Part shown: piece by piece, positions 34,963-46,900 of the stretch
How positions within the stretch are numbered: the first letter of the stretch is position 1
Layout of the letters: each line of letters starts with the position of its first letter
Assembly (NCBI RefSeq): GCF_018320785.1
Contig: NC_054869.1
Location: 34,202,289-34,266,288, forward strand
Origin: Cheilinus undulatus
Lineage: Eukaryota; Chordata; Actinopteri; Labriformes; Labridae
Length of the DNA: 64,000 nucleotides
Direction: 5' to 3'
The notes under the pieces: generated by a model
Database searches by the model: none
What the model saw: the letters and a program-made list of their open reading frames with translations, nothing else
What the model was told of the DNA's origin: nothing
Translations under genes and position numbers: made by a program

Positions 34963-37900
34963 TTAGGGAACTGTGAAGCTGTTAGCCTCTTCCTCATCCG
35001 GTTGTGTAAGCAGGACTCTATGGATGTTCTACAAGACAAATGGGGGCGGGGGGCAGAAGAGAAATTTGAGTTATGAGTGAAGATTTGGGAAATGAAAGAA
35101 GCAATGGTGGTACACAGTCTAGAAAATAAGGAGGTTCAAGTGATATCAGAAATAACCTAGAAGAGAGTCTAAACAGGGACTTACAACAAGCTGGTGTTGT
35201 AATGACGTCTCCATCATTTCCTGGATGAAAGGATGCTGAGAGAGGATAGAGAAGGGGACACAATCTTCTGGTTTGTAGCCCAGCTCTTTGAATACATCAA
35301 CCAACTGCTAGAGTGCAGAAGAGATAATAAAGAGATAATAGGGGAATAGGATATGCTTGGGAATTTTTAAGACTCAAGCACAACATACGGGTATTTTTTA
35401 CTGTCTGAATAGAAACCACTTTCCTTAATAAACTCAAATTTGTATTAACTGTATTTCCTTGAAATCTCTATTATTATTATTATTCTCTTTACCGCCATGT
35501 GCTCCTGCTGAGTGATGCATCCAGGAGGAAGGGGGTTTCCATCTTTCATCCTGGCCACTTTATGGCAAATGACAGCGAGGAGAGCAGAGATGGATACTTC
35601 CTGCTTACCAAAAGAACTACTGGATGCACACAGGTGAGTCTCTTCTTCCTTGTACTCTACATCGACATCTGAGGTACTGAGCTCTGTTGCCTCTTCTATA
35701 CTGGGCATAGACTGTATGTACAATACATAAATAAATCTTGTTAAAGTGCTCAGGTTTATGTCAGAGAGAAACATTCAGTAATCCAAAACAAATTAAATGA
35801 GAATTAGTGACAGCATTATTGTTGTAAACAACACTGATACTTTCTATTAAATTTCAATGTAATCTGCAGATACTGTTCACAGAAAATCAGCCATAGAAGA
35901 AGGTAAAGACAACATGCTTTTGGGTATAAGGCAGAAAATCAATCTCCTTTCACCTTGACAAGATGGTCGGTTGAGGAGTGCTTCAGATGATGTCCTGACA
36001 CTACACTCAGTGCTCTGAGGAAGCCTTCCTTGGGGTTAGGGTCGGCTGCAAAGTACTGCAGCATGGACACATAGTCCAGTTGAGGGGGAGAGATGGAGTG
36101 GTCTGCAAACAACTGGAAGAAGAACTGGGAAAAAATACAGACACAGTTTTTACTATAAATTTGATTAATCTAATTGCCAGATGGTTCATTTGCGGTTTCT
36201 GACTGTGTTTTCTAATGACTGTATCTGTTGGTGTTATTGATCAGTCTTTGTGCAGTAAGGTAGAACTGAAAGTACCTGAACATCCTTTCTAGGGTAATTA
36301 ACTTAGCACAGAAAGCAAGGAAATTTGTGTTTGGCAGATTATTTTTTTGTTGTAACAATGCTTCTTGGCATTAACTCTTGTACTGTTTGAAAGCCTGTTT
36401 ATTTCCCTTTTAAGTGGTGCCACATTTGTAAGGAACATGCATTTGTGGGATGAGCAGCAGAGCTGAGTATGTGGGTCGTACCTGTGAAAAATTTGCCTAA
36501 CCTTCTCTGCCAATAATGAACAGCTTATTCTGCCATTGACTCTTGTTTGGTGGTTAGATGAATGAAGTCTGGAGAAACAAGACATGTTGGCAATTTAACA
36601 ATTAACTAATTTAACAAACAGGTGCCTCAGAAGTGTTTGAAAGAACTTTAAAGGGCCACATCAGCCTGGCACCTCCTCCTTATGCTGGTCGACAGCCTGG
36701 TCACACACTGCTGGGGGATGGCATCCCATTCTTCAGCCAGAATTTGTAGCAAGTCAGCCATTGTGGTTGTGTTGATCACTCTGGCACAAACAGCACGCCC
36801 AAGCTGATTCCACAAGTGTTCAACAAGGTTGAGGTCAAGACTGCTGGCAGGCAATTCCATCATCTCCACTCCCAAATTCTGGAGAGGCGAGTGTTATCAT
36901 GACAAAGTTTGGCCACAGACTGTGAAGATATAGGATTACCACTGGTTGCAGAATCTTATCTCAATATCTCACTGCATTGAAACTGCCAATCAGGCATCTG
37001 ATGCTCAGCACCGGGGGATACCAGAAGCTTAAAATAAGAGTAAATAGCAACTGCAAAATAAGCTGTTAAGCACTGGCAGAGAAGATTAGGCAAATTTGTC
37101 ATGTGCACAACCCACATACTCAGCTCTGCTGCTCATCCCACAAATGCATCCTTACAAATGTGGCACCATTTAAAAGGGAAATAAACAGGCTTTCAAACAG
37201 TACAAGAGTTAATGCCAAGAAGCATTGTTGCAACAAAGAAAAAATCTACCAAACATGAATTTCTCTACTTTTTGTGCTAAGCTAAGCTTCAATGGTGGCT
37301 AAAGCTCAGTTCTACTTTGAGTTATGTCATTATACAATTCTCTCTCCCTTTATTTCTTCTTTAAGATTCATGTTTGGGTTACTTTGATAGAGTCAGAAAC
37401 CTGGGGTAGAGAGAGTGGGGAATGATGTGCAGGAAAGAAGCCACAAGCCAGATTTGGACCCAGGCTGCCTGCTTCAAGGACAACAGCCACTGTACTGGCT
37501 ACTGGTGCCAACACATTTTTTGGATATTTCTCATTATCTCTGTATTCCCCTTTTCAAGAATAAAAAAGGGTTTTTTGACTTGAAAACATTATGTTGTCAA
37601 GTATTGCAGTTAGTTTACCATGTGAAGATTAGCCAGACCATCATCAGATAGAAGCTCAGAGGGGTCCTCAGGGATTGGCTCGACACTCTCTTTGAAAAAC
37701 CACAACTCTGCCTGAGAAGTAAAACCAGTGGTAAAAAGAAACCCACACATTTCTTTGAGCATTCAAAAAGCTGATTTCACCTAATTCTATTTCAGTCATA
37801 AAACAATTATTCAATGCTTTTTCAATCTAACTTGAAAAATCCCATCTCAGACCACAGCTAGTGTCAGACAGTGTTAGTCTGATTTTGTATTTGTATAAAG

Positions 37901-40900
37901 ACAAACCTGTTGGTACTGTTCTTTATTAATATAGCCTGTGTGGCCAGTATCTGCTGCCTTGAAACGTTGCAGCACAGCCAGAAGCTGTGTCAGGGAGGGA
38001 TATGGCCAAGGAAGGGCAGCACTGAGCAGAAACCGATGCCAGTCTACCAGACCATGGTTGTCTGTCAGCAGAGACACAATCTCCATCAGCTGAAAAGAGA
38101 AGACAAAAGGAAATGCTGCAGTTTTTGACTTGATGTGCAGTTGAAGCACATGGACAGTGTGGTGAAGGAGTATTAACTGCCTTTCTGACACTGTAATGAA
38201 GTCTTCAGACTGATATTTGATTACATAACTCTTTGTATTGCAATTTCTGTCAACAGACCAATGGATTGGGAGATTTGCCATTTGGACAACTGTCTGAAAC
38301 TGTTAGGTAATTTCCTCTTCAAACTGGCTCTGAGAAATAAAACCCTGCTGTGTGTTTTCTTGAAACTCTTTATGATACTTTGAAGAATACCTGTGTTTCA
38401 TTCTTGCTAGTCCAAGTTTCAGGCAAGGTGTTTCTACTTATGCTATCCATAAGCAAACAGGAGAACTCAAAACTTGACATGAGGCCTGAAAATAAAAAAA
38501 ATAGTGCATGAAAGCATAGTAGGTATAAAAATCCAAACGATATCACAACCAGTTCCCCCTGTAATTACCTGTTGGGGCAACAGTGCATAGCTGTTGACGG
38601 AGGGCCTCTAGTTGATTGATTGTTGGGGTGGATTGTTGTTGTTTCTCCAGAGATGGACAGGGAAAAGGAGCCTGGCTAGCCACCATGTGGTGATCTCCAT
38701 TCAGGTAGAAGTCTGTACCTTCCTGGAAAAGACGTTACGGAGACCTCACATGAAATTACCGGGGTAAAAGAGGCAAAATGCCAAATGTCACTCTCTTGAG
38801 GAATTATTCAGATTTCATGACACAGTGATTTTGCGACAAAGGAAAGAAAAAATCATTACAGCTTAAAAGCCATAACATACCAACACTGCTTCTTCCTGTA
38901 ACTTAGTGCCAGTCTCTATGTGGTGGCAAACCACTGCTGTTAGCTGGTCAATGCTAGATATAAGAAAAATAGCAGGATGGATAGAATGGAAATATTAACC
39001 AACCAGGGTTAATGATGTGAAAAATGTCTCATTCCCAGTGAAGATTCAGACCTAAAATAATTCACAAGCATGACACAAAAATATTTTCACCAACAGTTTT
39101 CAAGTTACTGTTTCGAACTAACCTGATGCTTATTTGAAAGCTTTCTTCATGTTTTCTTTATTCCACTAAAATGTACCAGCTTTAACCAGCCCAATTCTTT
39201 CAAGTCCTTTAACAAGCATATGTGGCCTGATCATACCATACTACATATGATCCCGCTCATACTGTACCATACCTCTTCATTTCTTCAAGGTAGTGTTCCT
39301 GTAACCATTTCTCCATGCTGTTTAAGGCCTGTTCTGCCCTGCTGCGCAGGGAGTGTAGCATCATCTGACCATGACCTTTCACCAGAGCAATGCGCACCTT
39401 TGCTGCGTTCTCTGGAAAAACATGCAAATGCATACAGGAGGACAGGTAAACACAGCCATGAAAGCCCACTAAACACACACTCCTGTTAATGGATGTGGAC
39501 ATTTGAATAAATTCACAAAACAACAGACTGAATGCATGTATATTTCCTTTGTATTACAGAGTTCTTATAAAATAGAGTGAAATGTAAACCACTTACACAA
39601 GTGTTAACCATATCATGATGAAAAGAAGTTAGTAGTTGTCTGTATGTTTCCATGAGTGTTTGTCCGTACCTTCATGGCTCAGTGCTGCTGCGTATTCTTT
39701 ATCTATCTTGTTAATGACTTCCTTAGCTTGATTCTTTCCTGACTCATCAGCTTGAGCAGGGCTGGATGCTGAAGGTGGGTTTGATGGACCTGGTGAATCA
39801 AGATGTGGTGGAATATATTCATGTATCTTATGAGGCAGACTGTACATGCAAGTTTAAACATCTTCATTGTTTTTTTTACACCCGACATAGGACATGCCTT
39901 TAGCTTTTTTGGCCGATTGTTTCCTGCGGTCCTTCTTCTTTGCACTTGCAGGGGCATTTTGCATTTCTTTCTTTGCCGGTTTCTCATTCTGCTCCTTTGT
40001 CTCCCCCTGGTGGGCTTCTGCTGCCACCTACATACATGTGGTATCCATACAGGTCAGCATAAAACATGAAGATGGTCGTAAATGTGGTATATCTCCATAA
40101 AATGCTCATTCAAGCTTTCAGGTACTGAGCATTACCAATTTGCTGATGGTTGTGAAGGCTTCTTCGTAATCTGAAATCAGTTTCTCGTTGGGCAGCTTCA
40201 ATAAACAATGGAAAAGGTTAGTACCTCTAACTAAAAATGTACATCAGCGTAACAGAGTTATTGTAACAAGTACATGTTAACCCCAATGGCTATTCAAAAA
40301 AAGACACTGAATTTATCAAACATCTTGTAATGTGTTACAGTCTAAAAAAGACATTAAGCAGGGTGTAAGCCTGTGGCTGTCATCCTGAAGATAGAAGGGA
40401 ATTCTTAAATATCCATATCAGTTGGAGGCCAGAAGAACTTGATAAACAACAAAGGCAGAAAATCTGGTATGACAAGACCTTGACGGGTTGTGTCTGATCT
40501 GGGCTTTTCATCTTGGAAGACCCTAAAGAGGAGTCCGGACGCTTTGGGAGGAAGGGGATGCTAGAACAGAGAATATAAGTTACATTTGGGGAGAGCAAGT
40601 TTCTGTGGAATGTGAGAAAATTAAAACACCCAGCTCATATTTCAAGCTGAAGAAAAGAAAACACAATGTACAAGTAAGTTTTCCTCACAATTTACTGAGC
40701 TCTCCATCCTCCCTCTGACTACATGCACTTGTGTCCGCTGGTTCAGAACTAATAGAACAAAAATGAACGGTCGATTCTCATTCACAGCTCTGTCATTCCA
40801 TTTATCTATTATTTTGTATTAGGTTACAACCCATAGTGTGTCTCTTGCCTTTCATTCTGATCCTTCTCCAGTAGGGGGATGCAGACCAAGTCGGAGGGAA

Positions 40901-43900
40901 GCTCAGGAAGCCCTTGTCTGTGCATGCACTGATAGTACACTCTAAGGATGTGCAGCGTGTTATAGAAACGGTCCAATTCTATCTATACAACCCAAACAGC
41001 CAAAGATTAGAGTGTTGTTCTAATCATATTGATTGGTCAAGTACAAACAGACAAACATTTTTAGGCTAAGTTCAGCTAAATTGTTATGGTCAAAAAGAAA
41101 AGTTACCTGTATTAGCACAGAATGGTTGTTGATAAGGAAAGCACTGTGGTCTGCCAGCCAGCCTTCCCCCAGAACAGCCCTCTCTCGTTCATCCTCCTCT
41201 TTACGTTTGTCACTGATGTCCCACAAACGCTCACGCAGTTCCTGTTCACATTAGAGGTCAAAATATTTTTTTTATATGTAGAAGTTTACTAACCTGGCAT
41301 GCCAGATGGATTTGTTTCACACATCCATTCGCCAGTGAGAAACATGGAAAGGGGCGTATCCATCTGTTTTGCAAGGGTAGAAGTTTACTAGATTTAAAAA
41401 TATTTTCTTGTATCATACATAAAGGCTATTACATCTAGTCTCAGATGTAGCTCTGATTTGGTATCCTCGTCCTCTCTCACGTCCTCAGCAATGCTGTTGA
41501 AGTCCTTCTGCCACCAAGACACTAACTCCTGCCTCAAGTCTGGACGGCCAAGGTAACGCTTATACTCCTCTCTAAAAGTACACAAATCAGACCGTCATGG
41601 GTACTATTAAACATGATTACATGTGCTAAAAAGATAAAACATGGTCACACTACTGTAAGGGCTGACAGCTTACTTGATGTTGTAAAGGTGATGGTCGATA
41701 ATAGTGCGCTGTGAGCGAAGCTGCTGCATCACTGTCTTTACGCTGTTTACATAAGAATCACAGGACGCATCCCAATAAGAGCACAGAAACTCTGAGATTT
41801 CCTTCAGAGAGACAGGGAGGAGGACAGATAAAAAACGTAGCAGATTAAGGAGGACAGAGGACTAGGTAACTAGAAAATATGTCAGAAGGGTGTCACAGGT
41901 AACACTGTAGCCTACTGGAGGAAGGGGCTCATCCACATAGACCCAGGAGGGTGAACCAGGGAGAGGTGAGGCAGAGTGCTGTGGCTCCTTGATCAGAGAA
42001 GAAGTTGACGACTTTCTTGAATGTCCTGTTTAATATTCAGGTGGCAAATTTGAATATAATTACTTAAACATAGAGTCATATTACTTTTGAGTGTCAGTTA
42101 TTGATAAATGATATTTTAATTGCCAAATCAACTGACTGAATCAAATATATAACTCATTCCATCACCTCTAGGGGTGTTTGGTGTGGATCTGGAAAGTGAC
42201 TTCACTTTTAGTGCTTTATCCTCCTTCAGGCTCGAGCAGGAGTCTGAGCGGCTAAGAGCCTTGTCCTTGATGGCTGTTGATCTGTCCACGGGTGAAGGTG
42301 AGGCAGAAGAAGAGGATTCTGGGGCTTTCAGACTTTCCAATGTTGCATCAGAAACTTGAGGGGTGGTAGAGGCTAAAGGAGGAAGACATGGAGCAGTGGA
42401 AAGCAAATACTATGCAAGATGATGATAACACTAAAAAATCAAGTCTGCAAACATTCAAAATCAGTTACCTTTCTGTCTTTGTAACATAACATTCTGCAGG
42501 GCAGACTCCAGCTTCTTGTAAAGCTCTTCCTCATCTACATCTGCATCAATGCGGATCAGAATGTTTTGCTTCCCGCCAAACCACTCTTCAAGTTTTGGCC
42601 AGGTCTCCTGAAAAGCTGTTATCCTGAGTAGGGTTGATGGAATCTATTAGAGATGCATTCATTTCCAAGCAGCAGTGCATTTGCTTCATTTAAGCTTGTC
42701 CTTTCATGTTGTGTCTTACCTGTGTGGAGTTTGTGCCAAATACAATGTTCTATCTGAACAGGAGGTTACAGAACTTTCTGTATCTGCAAGAAAGAGAGCA
42801 GGAAAACACAAAACATACACTTTAATCTTACTGTTTCGTTACTTGTCTTGTGCACCCACTATCTAACACACAGAGACATAACAGTGGACTTGCACCAGTG
42901 TAACACACCTTTGTTAGTGTATGCACGTGTTACCACACACTCGTCAGGGACATCCAGCAGCAGAGCCATATCTAGCACAGGAGCAGGGGGAGGTGGAGGT
43001 TTGGGAGGATCAGGATCAGTGGCCAGGTTTGTCCTGCTGTTTATAACTTCATTTTCTTCATCTACAGATCCACCTAGGGCTTTTTCTAGCAAGTGGGCCT
43101 GGTTGATGTCAGTTGGAAAGCCATCCAGGATCCAACCTGAATGAGCTGGAAGTTGTCTAGTACAATCACAACAAATATGTTACCAATTAGAGAGGAATTT
43201 AAGGATTTTTGTTTAGTAAATTTGCCCAACATTTGATAACAGTGAGACTGAATCCTTGTAGTTACTCTTGAACAGACTATGTAAAGTCATTTTCTCTCAT
43301 TTCCTTTTCTTTTTAAACTTTATTTGGAATCACAGAGTCAGCACTGATTTGGTGACTTCTTAAGTGATACCCATTTTAAGGTTTTTAAATCTGAATTAAA
43401 ATACCAAAAAATCTGATAAAAAGAAGTGAAAAAAATTGATAGCAAATGATTATAAAAATACATAAATGCATACAAAAACAGATGAATACGCAAAAATAGA
43501 ACCTGGTGTGTCTTTTTGATGTTAACAAAAATCCTTATGTACAAGTGTTTGTAACATATAAAAACCAGCATTATATATAAATGGGCATTTAGGGAAGATT
43601 TTCATGTGTCTAAATGATTTTTAAATGTATTCCTTTGAAGCTGCAATGAAATGTTGAGTTGTTTCATTACATAAAATTCATAAATTACATTGAACCAGTC
43701 TTCTATAGATGGAGCTGCTGGCCTAAGACCTTTTATAGGCTTTATTTGTAGATGAGTGCCAGATTCCAACAAACATTTTCCAAAATGGAGGGCAAAATTT
43801 GTCCCAAATACAGTGCCTGTAAAAAGTATTTTCCCCCTTGGATGTTTAACCCTTTTATTGATTTATAAATCAATCATGTTCAGTATAATTAGGATTTTTT

Positions 43901-46900
43901 GACAAAAAGAAATACCTCTTTAATGTCAAAGTGATCAAGATTTCAACAAAGCAATGCCAATTAAACAAATATGTGAGGCAAAATAATATTCATAAATATT
44001 AACCCCGTTTAAAGTGACTGACCTAAATCAATAGAGGTACAGCCAACTGATGCTGGTAGTCTCACAATTAGTGAAATGGGGATCACCTGAGTGCAGTGAA
44101 TGGGTCACAAGTGATTGTAGTACAAAGACTAATGTGTCTGGAAGGACCAGACACAGAGAGAGCAGGTTGTTGGTGGTGAAGTCAAGATCAACAGAACATA
44201 ATCTCAGTATCTTCATCTACTCAGACAAGTTAGTCTTTGTTAGTCTTTGTGTGTTGTCAACTATGTGCGAAGTGATTTAAATATGGTCAGACTCATAACA
44301 ACATCAAATTCTAAATATAATACAGAAACAGGTTATGTGCTTACCTAATAGCCTCTGCTATAATGTCGACTATCTGCTCATTAGAGATGGCTTTGCCTTT
44401 TCTCAGTTCTTCTTCTGCAGCTGCTCCCTGCCTAGCCCGTGTGGACAACTGGAAAAGTAACACATGAAAGTAGGTAAAATGGGAAACACTTTCATTACAT
44501 GTATGAAAAAATATAGATTTGTGAGCAATGTAAATGGACCACAGTTCACAAAAGATTGTGTTAAACACGTGCACAACACAGACATACATGTATACTGCTG
44601 TCTCTACTTTTCTCCCGGCTTTCAAGATCTGGAGAAAAAAAGGTGAATGTGAAAAAGTCTCTCATCAGAAATGCAGCTGTGTGAAAATCTTCAGTTTTTT
44701 TAACTAATCAAATAACACACTGCAATGCTTAATATATAACAGCATGGAATAGATTAATGGAACCCACCAGGCTTCAAAAGCGTTGAGGATGTATCTTGTT
44801 GCTCAGCATCTTTCCCTCCTTGAACCTGTATATTTTTTTTATTTTTTGAAAAGAAGTGCTGTTTAAAGAATGAAATGTTTAAGATCACTGAGGCTTATCA
44901 TTCCTTTCATTTACAGGATAATTTAAAAGTGTCAGCCAAAACTAGGTTTTGAAGGAAACTATGGCAGCTAAAATACTGTTATGCTGTGTATCACCTCTTC
45001 TTGATTCTTGTAAGCATTCAACGCCTCTTCAATCAGAGTGGAAGCAGATAAGACACAGATGCTATGGGCTAAAGAAGAAAACACACATCCTCATCATTTA
45101 GCTATAGGGCTGTATTCCATGTCGTATTTATATATCATCGCCATAACTGTGTTATTAATTTGCATGTATGTATGTAATAGTGTTGAATTGCATGACATGT
45201 ACCTTGGGCAATCTTGGCCAAGCAGGTGGTCTTCCCAGAGCAAAACTTGCCCAGAACACAAGCCTTGAAGGTAAAGTGAGGAAATGAAGGCGAGGAGGGT
45301 TGCACAATGGTTGGGCGAACAATGTTCCTCAGTCGCTGGACAACATGCCCAAGAATGTTGTTGTTTTTTAGAGGTAATTTAGCCTCCCCAGCCTCCTCAG
45401 GCCATGCCCACTCACCATCCATGTTCTGACAAAAATAATAAGGATCTTCTGCATTCAGACAGGTCAGGACTTCAGTTCAAAGACAATTTAAACGTTGTTT
45501 AGTTTGAAATAACATTATCAGTTTATTTTTCTCTACTAAGCTGTATATACAGTGCTTAATAAATGTATTATACCACCTGCCATAAAAACGAGCAAACAAG
45601 TATTTAGAAATCTTTAGAAATTTCGCTTTGATTTAGAATAAAATCTACAACCCTAGAGCCACAGTGAGAGTTTAAATCTATGATACTATGCCATGATATT
45701 ATAATATTGAGATTGCAGGGAGCCAGTTTAAAGTTATTGTGTATGTTTGTGTTACAGAGAAATGTACAGTGTTTAACAAATTTATTAGACCACCCTAACC
45801 CTAACCAAAGTAAGGGTTATGCCACAGCTGCCCTAAATAAACAGCATTGGTAATTACCAAAATCAATTTTTATGTTTCTGCAATGGTTAATACACCAATA
45901 GGTAGAAGCTCTTTAACCCAAATTATATTTGTAATGCTATAATATAATTATTATTGTTATGCATGAATTTTCAAATTTGCTGATTTACAAAAAAACCTGA
46001 AAAAATAGTAAACCACATTACTATTTCTTGATTAATATGTCAAATTATAGTTATTTACTTGCATTCCTGAACAGAAAAATTAGTTGTAGTGGTTGAATGT
46101 TAGAAGCCCAGTGAGCCGGCTCAAATTTGGGTGAATTCAGTTTGAAATCCCTCATTCCTGTTCAAAATGGCAAAACATGGAGAGCTCACTGAAAATGAAA
46201 GCGTCCGCATTAAAGCCCTTCATGATGCTGGGTGGTCTTTGAGGAAAATATGACAGGTGGTCTAATAAATTTGTTAAGCACTGTATGTATGGGTAAAAAG
46301 CACCACACTTGTGTTTGAGACTCACGGTGTATTCATCATAGTCCTGGTTGTTGAGTTTGTCCTGCTTCTTAAGCTCTACAGGGTCTAGTGGGGTAGAGAA
46401 CTCAAACCCTGGCTGCTGGCCCTGTATTGGCTCATAGAGAGGCAGACCACTGAACAGCAGTTCCTTCCACTCTCTCATCACCTTTGCTGGAATCAGACTG
46501 GCAAAATAAAAGAATAAAGAAACAAAGGAGGCCAAGCGTGACTTAAAAATATATTTAAAATGATGTTATTCATCATATACTGAGTAAAACTTTGTAAATG
46601 CATTTAAATGTATTTAAAGCAGACTGTCCGTGATTGACCTAAAATGATTCAACTTATTGGTATTTAAAGAAATGGTTACTCTAACCCAAAGTAGAACAGC
46701 TGGTTTAGCAAATATGCAAAACCTAGCAGTTAACATATATGTAGGTATACAATGTGAACACTGAACTGGTGGTGGGGGCTGTACATATATGTGGAGATCA
46801 TGCAGTGGGAAAAAGCAGACAGGATATGAAAATCTCCTCAATTTTATTGACAACTGGCCAGCTGCACCAAAATGCCTCAAGTATATATCATTCTTTCACA

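Larger units (their letters stand above)
34963..38953 (-). other. spef2: SPEF2 exons 31-39: C-terminal region
   Basis: Coding exons 38953-38881, 38722-38569, 38485-38391, 38089-37907, 37711-37619, 36124-35954, 35711-35493, 35307-35185 and 35028-34963. Landmarks shared with human SPEF2 are SLLTDNHGLVDWHRFLL, LLAVLQRFKAADT, FFFQLFADHSISPPQLDYVS, LRALSVVSG and HPFIQEMM. DTGHTGYINKEQ has the spacing of an EF-hand loop, but Gly at position 3 and Gln at position 12 make calcium binding doubtful. The last exon encodes NIHRVLLTQPDEEEANSFTVP and TAA; its C-terminus differs from human and rests on splice consensus. Confidence 0.85.
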
